Shown here one piece after another: positions 1-7,567 of a stretch of DNA of 64,000 bases. This DNA comes from JAXDJJ01 sp034665745 (GTDB lineage: Bacteria > Actinomycetota > CADDZG01 > WHSQ01), in the NCBI GenBank assembly GCA_034665745.1, contig JAXDJJ010000047.1, positions 1 to 64,000 on the forward strand. Reading direction: 5' to 3'. The notes below the pieces were generated by a model. That model did no database searches, had not been told where the DNA came from, and worked only from the letters and a program-made list of their open reading frames with translations. The translations under genes were made by a program, and so were the position numbers. Position 1 is the stretch's first letter; every line of letters begins with the position of its first letter.

Positions 1-2
1 AT

Positions 3-155
3 TACTGGTTGAGCTTCGTGGACTCCGCGTTCGGCACCCCGCTGTCCGTCCGGTTCGAGTGGCTCAATGCGTCGATCCCATCGTTCGCGTTGTCGTTCGG
101 AGTGGCGCTGGGGGCGGCTCGCTTATCATCCGGACGACCCCATATAGAGAGGTGA
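3..155 (+). CDS. C-terminal end of a hypothetical protein (cut by window start)
   Basis: An open frame runs in from the left edge and stops at TGA 153-155, leaving 50 residues. The tail has a hydrophobic stretch (around SFALSFGVALGAA), so it may end near a membrane segment. It stops 4 nt before the next start codon, and the ribosome binding site of that gene lies inside its last codons, which supports it as an upstream operon partner. I do not recognise the family. The two other plus frames are less protein-like or stop at once. Confidence 0.4.
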   Translation, partial: YWLSFVDSAFGTPLSVRFEWLNASIPSFALSFGVALGAARLSSGRPHIER

Positions 156-159
156 AGAC

Positions 160-453
160 GTGAAGATCGAGGCCACCTGCGACACCTGTGACCGGACCTT
201 CCTGCTGTCCCAGATCGGATCCGAATCCGATTCGCCTGGGCGCTGCCCCTTCTGTGGGGCTCGTTTCGGCCGGCATTACACGACGGTTCTGCCCGAGGCG
301 GTTGCGGGGGCCGAGGCTGCCGCTGCCCAGTTTGTCCACATACTGGGCCGCCTTCAGAGCCTCGAGACCGGGTTCGATATCGATATCGAAGGCCTGCTCA
401 AGACCCTGGCCGAAGAGGTCAGGAACCACGCTCACCAGCAAACCCCGGCCTAG
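160..453 (+). CDS. small zinc-ribbon protein (hypothetical)
   Basis: This 97-residue protein opens with a zinc ribbon: C7-x2-C10 and C29-x2-C32 (CDTC and CPFC). The remainder is a helical, acidic segment rich in Ala, Leu and Glu. The start is GTG 160, with GAGAGGTG at 147-154 as ribosome binding site. It sits 6 nt before a receiver-domain protein, so the two are probably co-transcribed. Function is unknown; a small metal-stabilised adaptor or regulator is a guess from size and ribbon. No enzyme motif is visible. Confidence 0.7.
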   Translation: MKIEATCDTCDRTFLLSQIGSESDSPGRCPFCGARFGRHYTTVLPEAVAGAEAAAAQFVHILGRLQSLETGFDIDIEGLLKTLAEEVRNHAHQQTPA

Positions 454-459
454 ATAACA

Positions 460-831
460 GTGGCTGAGGAGCTGTCGGGAATCCTTCTCGTCGTCTCGGA
501 CGACCCCGACGTCGAGCAAGCGGTCCGTTTCGGACTCCCGAATGGGGTGGGGGTGGTCTCCGTGAATGATTCCCGGGCCGCGTCCAAGACCCTCGAGACC
601 CTGACCCCCCGCGCCGTCATCGTCGATCTCCAGACCGGCTCGGCCGGTGGCTTCGGACTCACCAAGGACATGTCCCAGATCCCGCGCCTGGCCTCGATCC
701 CGGTCATCGTCTTGCTCGAACGAGACCAAGATCGCTGGCTCGCGAAACAGTCCGGAGCGACCCTCACGTTGAAGAAACCCATCACCGGCGCCGAGATCGT
801 CGCGGCCGTTTCGTCCGTTTTGGCCGCTTAA
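460..831 (+). CDS. stand-alone receiver-like domain protein
   Basis: A 123-residue protein with the fold pattern of a CheY-type receiver and no output domain. The acidic pair D14-D15, the central Asp D56 (VIVDLQTG) and K106-P107 (LKKPI) match the phosphorylation site layout. The Thr/Ser normally found at the end of beta-4 is replaced: the strand reads VIVLLERD. Phosphorylation may therefore occur but switching could be altered. It starts at GTG 460 just after the zinc-ribbon gene. No kinase is adjacent, so its partner is unknown. Confidence 0.7.
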   Translation: MAEELSGILLVVSDDPDVEQAVRFGLPNGVGVVSVNDSRAASKTLETLTPRAVIVDLQTGSAGGFGLTKDMSQIPRLASIPVIVLLERDQDRWLAKQSGATLTLKKPITGAEIVAAVSSVLAA

Positions 832-863
832 ACAGCTCGCATAGCTGCAATCTCCCTCTAGAC

Positions 864-938
864 AGAGTAGAAATCCCACTCTTAGAATTACAAAAATGTA
901 ATTCGGGGGAAGTCGAGCCTCAATGACGATCGGCTCGA
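864..938 (+). promoter_or_regulatory. three consecutive inverted repeats upstream of the WhiB-like gene
   Basis: Three dyads follow one another: AGAGT/ACTCT (864-868 and 878-882), a perfect GAATTACA-AAAA-TGTAATTC (885-904), and TCGAGCC/GGCTCGA (913-919 and 932-938). The middle one is unusually AT-rich for this genome and looks like an operator. The set ends 27 nt before the whiB-like start. Any one could instead end transcription of the receiver gene, although none has a T-run. Confidence 0.5.
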
Positions 939-965
939 GGTCCACAGCAGCGAAAGGCCGGGGGA

Positions 966-1238
966 ATGCAACGGATCACAACGAAGCTTCTGCAGCCCGT
1001 CGAATGGCAGACACACGCACGTTGCACGGAGGCTGATCCCGAGATCTTCTTCCCCGAGCGCGGCGGTTCATCCAAAGCAGCACGTCAGGTGTGTTCGCAA
1101 TGCAGCGTGCGCGATCAATGTCTTGAGTACGCACTAAACAACAAAGAACAGTTCGGTATCTGGGGCGGAACGAGCGAACGCGAACGCAGACGGTTGCGTC
1201 GCGAGCGCGCTGTGCGTCGTCTGCGCGCCGCGTCGTAG
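966..1238 (+). CDS. WhiB-family Fe-S transcription regulator
   Basis: This 90-residue protein has the full Wbl signature: C20, C43-x2-C46 and C52 to hold a 4Fe-4S cluster, then the G-I-W-G-G turn (64-68) and a basic tail (RERRRLRRERAVRRLR) that contacts DNA. Wbl proteins are restricted to Actinobacteria and their phages and act with the primary sigma factor to sense redox or nitric oxide. The start ATG has AAAGG upstream. It stands alone, with a dyad-rich leader. I cannot assign a WhiB1-7 subclass by eye. Confidence 0.93.
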   Translation: MQRITTKLLQPVEWQTHARCTEADPEIFFPERGGSSKAARQVCSQCSVRDQCLEYALNNKEQFGIWGGTSERERRRLRRERAVRRLRAAS

Positions 1239-1351
1239 CAGATTTTTCTCGCACAACAGGTTTAAAACGCGGATTTGCGTGCTGTAAAACTTTTCCGCTT
1301 TTTTCGATTAATGCTTGAACAGCACGCCGTAATCATGCCTAAATAACTAGT

Positions 1352-1378
1352 GATTGCGCGTTCGTGTAACGCGCAATC
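1352..1378 (+). promoter_or_regulatory. perfect 11-bp inverted repeat between whiB-like gene and histone-like gene
   Basis: GATTGCGCGTT (1352-1362), a 5-nt loop, then AACGCGCAATC (1368-1378). No T-run follows, so a simple terminator is unlikely. It lies about 100 nt before the likely TTG start of the Arg/Lys repeat protein. The stretch 1239-1476 otherwise holds an AT-rich segment (1270-1345), probably promoter sequence, and no gene. Confidence 0.5.
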
Positions 1379-1476
1379 GACTTATGTCAGGCCCGCGTGC
1401 ATGCCAGACGCATCTCGCGGGAGGGGAAAACGGGATCGAAGTTGGTCTCGTCGAAGTGGAGAGGGAGGTGCTGAGC

Positions 1477-1962
1477 TTGGCTGCAAAGAAGACCACTGGA
1501 CGTAAAAAGTCCACAGGTCGTAAGACTGCAGCACGGAAGTCGACCGCGCGTCGCAAGACGACTGCACGGAAGGCGCCGGCACGTAGGAAGAGCACCGCTC
1601 GCAAGACAACGGGGCGGAAGAAGAGCACGGCTCGTAAGAGCCCAGCTCGTAAGAAGACCACCGCTCGTAAGAAGAGCACCGGTCGCAAGAAGGCTACGGC
1701 TCGTAAGAGCCCAGCTCGTAGGAAGAAGACGACGGCTCGTAAGAGCCCAGCGCGTAAGAAGACCACTGCTCGTAAGAAGAGCACCGGTCGCAAGAAGTCG
1801 ACCGCGCGTAAGTCGACAGGCCGTAAGAAGAGCACGGCTCGTAAGAGCCCAGCTCGTAAGAAGTCGACCGGCCGCAAGAAGTCGACCGCGCGCAAGACGA
1901 CTCGTCGCAAGAGCACCGCTCGGAAGGCTCCGGCTCGCCGGAAGTCAACGCGACGGCGCTAG
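1477..1962 (+). CDS. histone H1-tail-like Arg/Lys repeat protein
   Basis: About 161 residues consisting almost wholly of short basic repeats of the type (T/S)-(A/G)-R-K-(K/S), for example TARKSPARKK and STGRKK. There is no globular domain, in contrast to actinobacterial HupB, where such a tail follows an HU domain. It is probably a nucleoid-compacting DNA-binding protein. I place the start at TTG 1477 because GAGGGAGG (1461-1468) sits 8 nt upstream and the repeats begin there; longer frames add unrelated residues. Its TAG stop shares the palindrome CTAG (1959-1962) with the stop of the convergent gene. Confidence 0.75.
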   Translation: MAAKKTTGRKKSTGRKTAARKSTARRKTTARKAPARRKSTARKTTGRKKSTARKSPARKKTTARKKSTGRKKATARKSPARRKKTTARKSPARKKTTARKKSTGRKKSTARKSTGRKKSTARKSPARKKSTGRKKSTARKTTRRKSTARKAPARRKSTRRR

Positions 1963-2816
1963 TCGTTTAACGCAGACTCAAGGGAGCGGCCCGGCTCGAT
2001 GAAGAGCCGGGCCGCTTTCGCGTCCGGCTTCGGTAAGAAGCGCTGTTCGACGAGCCCGACGATCTCGGTCGCGATCACTTCGGCACCGCTGGTCGATGCG
2101 ATGCGGTCGACGCGCTCGAACGCATCGTCGATGCCAACCTGATCAGGTGCAACGAGGTTCATCGAAACCTGACATCGGCCATCACCCATCTCGAGTCCAA
2201 GGGCTCGGATCCGATGAGGCTCCCGGACCTTCGAGGCGATCGCCCGTGCGGTCGCTAGGTCCGAGCCCAGCCACACATTGAAGGCGATCAAGGGCCCCCG
2301 GGCCCCAACCAGAACCGCCCCATAGGAAGGGTCGATCCGGGCAGGTCCGCGATCGGGAGTGAAGCCCGCGTCGATCCGTTGCACCAGTCCGTCGAGATCA
2401 CCACGTCGGATGTCGGGCAGCTCGCGCGTCTCCGGCCGGAGCGATGCTGCTCCGTAGAAGAAGACAGGTGCGTCAACCGCGGATGCGATCTTCGTTCCCG
2501 CTTCATGCGCGAGCTCGATCGCTCGTTCGAGGGAGGCCTCCTGTGGCACGAACGGGCAGACGTCGAGGCAGCCAACCCGGGGATGCACGCCTTCGTGCGA
2601 GCGGAGGTCGATCGTCTTGCATGCAACCGCAAGGGCCACCATCGCGTCGATCAAGGCGTCGTCGGCGGCCGTCACTGTCAACACGCTGCGGTTGTGCGTT
2701 TTGTCGGAATGCACGTCTAGGAGGCGCCCTCTGGCCCCCTCAACGGCTGTGACGGCAGCGCTAAGCGCCGTGCCGGGTGCGCCGGTGGAGATGTTCGGAA
2801 TCGCTAGGAAGGGCAT
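1959..2816 (-). CDS. glutamate formimidoyltransferase family protein (FtcD N-domain type)
   Basis: A 285-residue protein with the formiminotransferase pattern: H36-S-D-x2-H41-N-R near the N-terminus and the strongly conserved H74-E-G-V-H78-P-R-V-G plus D-V-C-P-F segment. The family moves a formimino or formyl group between glutamate and tetrahydrofolate, in histidine breakdown or folate supply. The cyclodeaminase half is absent, which is common in stand-alone forms. No hut gene is adjacent. A TACGGT hexamer lies 8 nt before the ATG and no ribosome binding site is visible, suggesting a leaderless message. Confidence 0.85.
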   Translation of the reverse strand: MPFLAIPNISTGAPGTALSAAVTAVEGARGRLLDVHSDKTHNRSVLTVTAADDALIDAMVALAVACKTIDLRSHEGVHPRVGCLDVCPFVPQEASLERAIELAHEAGTKIASAVDAPVFFYGAASLRPETRELPDIRRGDLDGLVQRIDAGFTPDRGPARIDPSYGAVLVGARGPLIAFNVWLGSDLATARAIASKVREPHRIRALGLEMGDGRCQVSMNLVAPDQVGIDDAFERVDRIASTSGAEVIATEIVGLVEQRFLPKPDAKAARLFIEPGRSLESALND

Positions 2817-2823
2817 CGAGCGT

Positions 2824-2830
2824 TACCGTA
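2824..2830. promoter_or_regulatory. overlapping divergent -10 elements (TACCGTA)
   Basis: Only 20 nt separate two divergent start codons. The heptamer TACCGTA gives TACCGT on the plus strand, 7 nt before ATG 2837, and TACGGT on the minus strand, 8 nt before ATG 2816. Neither gene has a good ribosome binding site. I read this as a bidirectional promoter producing leaderless messages. No -35 consensus is evident. Confidence 0.5.
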
Positions 2831-2836
2831 GTGGTG

Positions 2837-3226
2837 ATGACCGAGTACGGATACACCGTCGAGGTCCCCCAGGGCTACGACGAAGCAGTGATCAGAGCCC
2901 GCCTCGCACTCAAGGGCGAAGGCTTCTCCATCCTTACGGAATCCCACATCGGGGGGATGCTGGGACCCGACGCGGGCTCTGAACGTCAGTACCTGATCAT
3001 GGGGGCCTGGAACACCGGTCAGCATCAGGATCACGGGACGGATGTCCGGGTAGCAGTGAACCTCCCGTGCAATGTCGTCGTGCAAGAGCAAGGCACCACC
3101 GCTTTCGTCGCGGCCCTCGACCCGCACGATTCGATCGATCCAGGTAACGAGGAATCGATCGCTATCGCCGATGCCGCGCGCGACGCCCTCGGCCGTGCGT
3201 TCGATCGCATCTTGGAATTCGGCTGA
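2837..3226 (+). CDS. DUF302 family protein
   Basis: A 129-residue protein with the DUF302 pattern: an N-terminal beta-alpha segment YGYTVEVPQGYDEAVIRARLALKGEGF, then NLPCNVVVQE and a closing helix AIADAARDALGRAFDRILE. The family is small and soluble and its biochemical role is not settled. Start chosen at ATG 2837; in-frame GTGs at 2831 and 2834 are alternatives. The gene overlaps the next regulator by one base (TGATG), which implies co-translation. Confidence 0.75.
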   Translation: MTEYGYTVEVPQGYDEAVIRARLALKGEGFSILTESHIGGMLGPDAGSERQYLIMGAWNTGQHQDHGTDVRVAVNLPCNVVVQEQGTTAFVAALDPHDSIDPGNEESIAIADAARDALGRAFDRILEFG

Positions 3227-4461
3227 TGCCTCCGTCCACCGCGGTCCGACCGATCGTCGAACGATTCCTGTTGCGCCTCGATGAGGTTGTCGAGCGCTGC
3301 TCCGCAGGCATCATCGAAGTCATCCCTTCGTACGGCCGGTTGGATGACTCGTTCAAGGGTGACCTCGAACGCGCTGTCCGCGAAAACGTTGGCGCTTTGG
3401 CACAGGTGTTGACCCAAGGTCGCGATATCCGTAGGGAAGAGTTGGAAGGGATCCAACGAACCGGTGCACGCAGGGCCGAGCAATCGATCCCGTTGGACGA
3501 TGTCCTCCACGCGTACCGGACGGTGTCGCGCATCTGCTGGGATGTCCTCGCCGAGGAGTGCCGGAGCCACGATGGCGATGCTCTCGAAGCCACGATCGAG
3601 CTTGCCGAGACCGTGCTCCGCTACACCGACGAGATCTCGAGCTCCGTCGCCGAGGCTTACTCCCGGGCCCAGCGTGCCCTGGTCAGAGAACAGGAGGGGG
3701 CCCGGCGGGAATTCCTGGCCGACCTTCTCTATAGGACCGATGCTCCGGCCGAGGACATCCTTCGCCGGGCCCACTCGTTCGGCTACGACCTGTCCTTGGC
3801 CTACCTGGCTCTGGTCGGGACCGGACCCGGTGAGGACTCGAAGAAAGAGGTCCAGGTCCAAGCGGCCGCGGCCCGGGTGGTGCCCGAGGGGACCCCGGAA
3901 CCGATCGTCATGCAGAAGGGCGAGCAGACGATCGCGCTCCTACCGACGGACCAGATGTTCGACCAGATCATGGTTCCGGAGAAGCTGGTGGTCGAGCTTG
4001 GGGGCGCGTGGACCTTCGGGGCCGGCGGGCCCGAGCCCGGGCTCGAGGGGATCCGACGGGCCTACCTCGAGGCTCGCGAGGCTCTCGAGATCGGTGCCGC
4101 CCTATCTGCCAGCGGGCCCGTCTATCGCTTCGATGACCTCCTGCCGTATCACTTCCTGAAGGTCGACCCCGCCCTGGTGGACCGGTTCGTGAACCAGACC
4201 CTCGGGCCGTTGATCGATTACGACGATCGCAGGAAAGGCGACCTGATCAAGACGATCGAGGCCTATTTCGACTGTGACGGCAGCGTGAAGATGGCCGGCG
4301 AGTCCTTGTTCGCGCATCCCCATACGGTCACCTACCGCCTGAAACAGGTCGAGAAGCTCACCGGGTGGTCGCTGCGGGACCCCGAGGACAAGTTGCGGCT
4401 CCAGTTGGCATTGAGGGCCTACCGGTTGTCGGCATCCCGCCGGGAGTCCGAGTCCGACTAA
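3226..4461 (+). CDS. PucR/CdaR-type transcription regulator
   Basis: A 411-residue protein. The C-terminus (about 339-400) carries the PucR helix-turn-helix: YFDCDGSVKMAGESLFAHPHTVTYRLKQVEKLTG, where the variable residues sit in the expected H-x-N/H-T-V-x-Y-R-L frame. The middle resembles the degenerate GGDEF-like domain of this family and the N-terminus is helical, like the RsbRD-type sensory segment. PucR-family proteins usually control purine, amino-acid or aromatic degradation. Effector and targets are not evident from its neighbours. It overlaps the DUF302 gene by one base. Confidence 0.85.
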   Translation: MPPSTAVRPIVERFLLRLDEVVERCSAGIIEVIPSYGRLDDSFKGDLERAVRENVGALAQVLTQGRDIRREELEGIQRTGARRAEQSIPLDDVLHAYRTVSRICWDVLAEECRSHDGDALEATIELAETVLRYTDEISSSVAEAYSRAQRALVREQEGARREFLADLLYRTDAPAEDILRRAHSFGYDLSLAYLALVGTGPGEDSKKEVQVQAAAARVVPEGTPEPIVMQKGEQTIALLPTDQMFDQIMVPEKLVVELGGAWTFGAGGPEPGLEGIRRAYLEAREALEIGAALSASGPVYRFDDLLPYHFLKVDPALVDRFVNQTLGPLIDYDDRRKGDLIKTIEAYFDCDGSVKMAGESLFAHPHTVTYRLKQVEKLTGWSLRDPEDKLRLQLALRAYRLSASRRESESD

Positions 4462-4472
4462 TCTCCACGCCC

Positions 4473-5012
4473 ATGGACACACGCATCGCCATCGTGGGCA
4501 GCTTCTCAACCGGCAAGACGACGACCGCAGAGATCCTTGCCCGTCGACTCGAACTTCCGTTGCTCCCGGAAGTCGCCCGTGAGGTCGTCGAGCTGGGCTT
4601 CAAACTCGACAAGGACGCATCGCCCGAGACCGAGACCCTGATCTTCCTGCGTCAGTACAGCAACGAGCTGTCGACCCCCGAGTTCGTCGGGGACCGTTCG
4701 CTGATCGACGTGATGGCCTACGCGGGCTGGGTCCTCGACAATCAGACACGAACGAAAGAGTTCTATCTGTGGGACGAGTGCGTGAGGTTGGCCGAACGCC
4801 GACTGCGCACGAGCTACTCCCACGTCTTCTATCTGCCTATCGAGTTCCCGATCGTGCTCGATGGTCTGCGACCCGACGACCCTGAGTTCCAGAAAGACAT
4901 CGACGAACGCTTGCTCGGACTGCTCCGCGCCAACGACATCGAATACGAAACGATCACCGGAGCGGTCGACGAACGCATCGAGAAGATCGAGAAAGTGTTG
5001 AACCGTGCCTAA
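4473..5012 (+). CDS. P-loop NTPase, NadR/AAA_28-like kinase
   Basis: A 179-residue protein with a Walker A loop G9-S-F-S-T-G14-K15-T-T at the N-terminus, then RLELPLLPEVAREVVELGF and a GDRSLIDVMAYAG segment typical of NadR kinase-domain relatives (AAA_28), which phosphorylate small metabolites such as nicotinamide riboside. Start ATG 4473 directly precedes the P-loop; the longer in-frame extension would run into the PucR gene. It overlaps the following phosphodiesterase gene by 8 nt, so the two products probably act together. Substrate unknown. Confidence 0.75.
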   Translation: MDTRIAIVGSFSTGKTTTAEILARRLELPLLPEVAREVVELGFKLDKDASPETETLIFLRQYSNELSTPEFVGDRSLIDVMAYAGWVLDNQTRTKEFYLWDECVRLAERRLRTSYSHVFYLPIEFPIVLDGLRPDDPEFQKDIDERLLGLLRANDIEYETITGAVDERIEKIEKVLNRA

Positions 5013-6591
5013 GCGCGTCCTTATCGTTGGTTGGGATGGCGTCGACTGGAAGGTCCTTCAGCCGATGCTCGACCGTGGCGAGCTCCCGAACCTCCAAGGG
5101 TTGATCGACCGGGGGGCCCACGGGGATTGTTTGTCGACGATCCCGCATCACTCTTGGTGCGCGTGGCCGTCGTTCATGACCGCCCTGAACCCGGCCGGCC
5201 ACGCGGTGTTCGACATCCTCGAGCACAAACCGGGGGTCTCGAAGCGCCTACCGATCACGTACCACTCGATCAAGGCCCCCACGGTGTTCGAGGACTTCTC
5301 GGTCGCCGGCAAGACATCCCTTGCTCTGAACATCCCCCTGACGTTCCCGACGCCGAAGATCAAGGGCAAGGTCGTCGCGGGTGGCGTGCTTCCGGCGGCT
5401 CGGTCGTACACGTATCCGACGGAGCTGCAACAGGAGCTCGAACAGAACGATGCTCCGTTCCCCGTCAACGGCATGAGCTGGACGACGTTCCGTGGCCGCC
5501 CCGAGGCGTTCCTGAAGGAATGCGCCGAGATCACGGCCAAGCGACAGAAGTCGTTCGAGTACTTGCTCGACACGACCGACTGGGACTTCGCAACGCTCGT
5601 CTACGTGTCGACGGATCGCATCCAGCACTGCTTGATGGAATACATCCATCCCGAGCACCCCAAGTACCCCGAGTTGAGCCAGACACCAGTGGCCGCACAG
5701 TGCCGCGCCGTTTATCAGCAGCTCGACACGGGCTTGGGACGTTTGCTCGAGCGCACGACGGACGATGACCTCGTCATGCTGATGTCCGACCACGGTCTCC
5801 AGCCGTGTACGCGCTGCGCCACGATGGACCGCGTACTGGCCGATATGGGCTTCCTCGAGTTTGGACGGGGATCCGTCGCCTTCAACCTCGTCAGGTGGGG
5901 GCCGGGTCGCCGCATCGCTCGTCGCATCTACGACCTCTTGAAACTGCACGGCAAGATGGCGATCCCTGCATCGCCGATCGACTGGTCGAAGTCGCGTGCC
6001 TACACCTCTGTCGTCTCGACCGGTGAGGGCGTGTCGGTGAACCTCAAGGGCCGCGAGCCGGAAGGCATCGTCGATCCAGCTGACTACGACAAGGTACGGG
6101 ACGAGCTCTACGAGAAGCTCAGCGCGTGGCGTGATCCGGTGACCGGCGCGGCCCCCATCGAGAAGGTCTACAAGAAGGAAGAGGTCATGCACGGCAAGTA
6201 CTTCGACACGGCCCCAGACCTGTTGTTGATGCCGGCGCCGTTCTATTCGTTGACGCACGCGAAGAGCGCGTTGGAAGACGCGGACTGGCTCTCGGGCGAC
6301 CATCGTCTCGAAGGCGTCCTCATTGCGACGGGCCCCGAGGTCACAGCCGGGCCCCTCACCGAGGTCGCCGAGCTCATCGACTTGGCTCCGACGGCCATGG
6401 CAGCTCTTGGAGTCCCCAGCGGAATCCCCCGTGATGGAAAGGTCCTCCAGACGCTCGTTGGTCCCGGTAAACAATTGGTGGTGGAAGAACGTGGGGCGGA
6501 CGAGCAGAGCGACTACGGCCAAACGGGGCTAACCTCAAAGGAAGAAACCGAGGTCGAGGACCACCTGCGAGGCCTCGGTTACGTCGAATAA
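5005..6591 (+). CDS. alkaline-phosphatase-fold phosphodiesterase/nucleotide pyrophosphatase
   Basis: A 528-residue protein of the type I phosphodiesterase/nucleotide pyrophosphatase superfamily. Visible metal-site segments are V-G-W-D11-G-V-D, L-M-S-D-H-G-L, and S-G-D-H-R near the C-terminus. No signal peptide is seen, so it is probably cytoplasmic. Start is GTG 5005, inside the end of the P-loop gene. Relatives hydrolyse phosphodiesters of nucleotides, lipids or glycans; the true substrate cannot be read from sequence. Pairing with a small-molecule kinase hints at a salvage or turnover role. Confidence 0.8.
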   Translation: MPKRVLIVGWDGVDWKVLQPMLDRGELPNLQGLIDRGAHGDCLSTIPHHSWCAWPSFMTALNPAGHAVFDILEHKPGVSKRLPITYHSIKAPTVFEDFSVAGKTSLALNIPLTFPTPKIKGKVVAGGVLPAARSYTYPTELQQELEQNDAPFPVNGMSWTTFRGRPEAFLKECAEITAKRQKSFEYLLDTTDWDFATLVYVSTDRIQHCLMEYIHPEHPKYPELSQTPVAAQCRAVYQQLDTGLGRLLERTTDDDLVMLMSDHGLQPCTRCATMDRVLADMGFLEFGRGSVAFNLVRWGPGRRIARRIYDLLKLHGKMAIPASPIDWSKSRAYTSVVSTGEGVSVNLKGREPEGIVDPADYDKVRDELYEKLSAWRDPVTGAAPIEKVYKKEEVMHGKYFDTAPDLLLMPAPFYSLTHAKSALEDADWLSGDHRLEGVLIATGPEVTAGPLTEVAELIDLAPTAMAALGVPSGIPRDGKVLQTLVGPGKQLVVEERGADEQSDYGQTGLTSKEETEVEDHLRGLGYVE

Positions 6592-6619
6592 ACCAGGCTT
6601 CTAGCTCTTAGGAGGAACG

Positions 6620-7567
6620 TTGCGCGCACGTAGATCTTGTCTGTCCGTACCGGGCTCCAGCCCGAAGATGCTGTCGAAGGCCCCCGGCCTTCCCGCCGAC
6701 CAGATCTTCATGGACCTCGAAGACTCGGTTGCACCTCTCGCGAAGGCCGATGCCCGCGGGAACGTGATCGATGCTCTCAAGAACAACGACTGGGGCGACA
6801 AGACTGTCGTCGTCCGTATCAACTCGATCGACACGCAGTGGGCCGCGGATGACCTGAAGACGGTCGTCGAGGCAGCCGGTGACCTCCTCGACTGCATCAT
6901 GATCCCCAAGGTTCAGCACGCGCACGAGGTCCTGTTCGTCGACCACATGCTCCGCATGATCGAGACGAACACCGGCATGGAGAAGCGCATCGGTCTCGAG
7001 GTTCAGATCGAGACCGCAACCGGTCTGAAGAACATCCACGAGATCGCGCATGCGTCCGACCGGATGGAGACATTGATCTTCGGCCCCGCCGACATGAGCG
7101 CGTCGCTCGGCCTCCCGACAGTGACCGCAGGTCTCCCGATGCCCGGTTACCCCGGTGACCACTTCCACTGGGTCCTCGAGACGATCCTCGTTGCAGCCCG
7201 TGATGCGGGTCTCCAAGCGATCGACGGCCCGTACCTCTTGATCAAGGATCTGGATGGCTTCCGCGAGATGGCTCTTCGGTCCCGCGCACTTGGCTACGAC
7301 GGCAAGTGGGCCCTGCACCCCGGTCAGGTCGACGTCCTCAACGAGGTGTTCACCCCAACTCAAGAGGAGTACGACAAGGCGGAAGCGTTGCTCGATGCGT
7401 ACAAGCACGCGACCGAGGTCGATCGCACCGGCGCGGTGATGTTCGGTAAAGAGATGATCGACGAGGCCTCCCGCAAGATGGCGATCCAGTTCGCCGAACG
7501 GGGCCGTGCCGCGGGTATGACGCGCGAGAAGAAACTGGAGGACTTCCAGAAGGAGTGGGCCGAATAG
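6620..7567 (+). CDS. mcl1: CoA-ester lyase, L-malyl-CoA/beta-methylmalyl-CoA lyase-like (Mcl1)
   Basis: A 315-residue HpcH/HpaI-CitE superfamily protein, the size of Mcl1. Diagnostic segments include RSCLSVPGSSPKML, FMDLEDSVAP, the metal-binding EVQIETATGL and FGPADMSASLG, and ALHPGQVDVLN. The enzyme would cleave or form beta-methylmalyl-CoA and malyl-CoA. Start TTG 6620 follows AGGAGGA by a good distance. The next gene overlaps by one base and resembles methylsuccinyl-CoA dehydrogenase, which favours an ethylmalonyl-CoA pathway role over citrate lyase. Other CitE-like activities remain possible. Confidence 0.78.
   Translation: MRARRSCLSVPGSSPKMLSKAPGLPADQIFMDLEDSVAPLAKADARGNVIDALKNNDWGDKTVVVRINSIDTQWAADDLKTVVEAAGDLLDCIMIPKVQHAHEVLFVDHMLRMIETNTGMEKRIGLEVQIETATGLKNIHEIAHASDRMETLIFGPADMSASLGLPTVTAGLPMPGYPGDHFHWVLETILVAARDAGLQAIDGPYLLIKDLDGFREMALRSRALGYDGKWALHPGQVDVLNEVFTPTQEEYDKAEALLDAYKHATEVDRTGAVMFGKEMIDEASRKMAIQFAERGRAAGMTREKKLEDFQKEWAE

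Noticed and set aside
64..945. Minus-strand open frame of 293 codons across the zinc-ribbon and receiver genes
   Set aside because: Opposite two genes with motifs and good start sites; composition is typical of an antisense frame.
1477..1962. Repetitive DNA considered as a CRISPR or satellite array
   Set aside because: Units are in-frame codons of varying length without constant repeats and unique spacers; it is a protein-coding repeat.
5248..6522. Long open frame on the minus strand (about 424 codons) opposite the phosphodiesterase gene
   Set aside because: Lies wholly opposite a gene with clear family motifs; codon bias of GC-rich genes opens antisense frames. The translation is rich in Arg/His/Asp and has no domain pattern.
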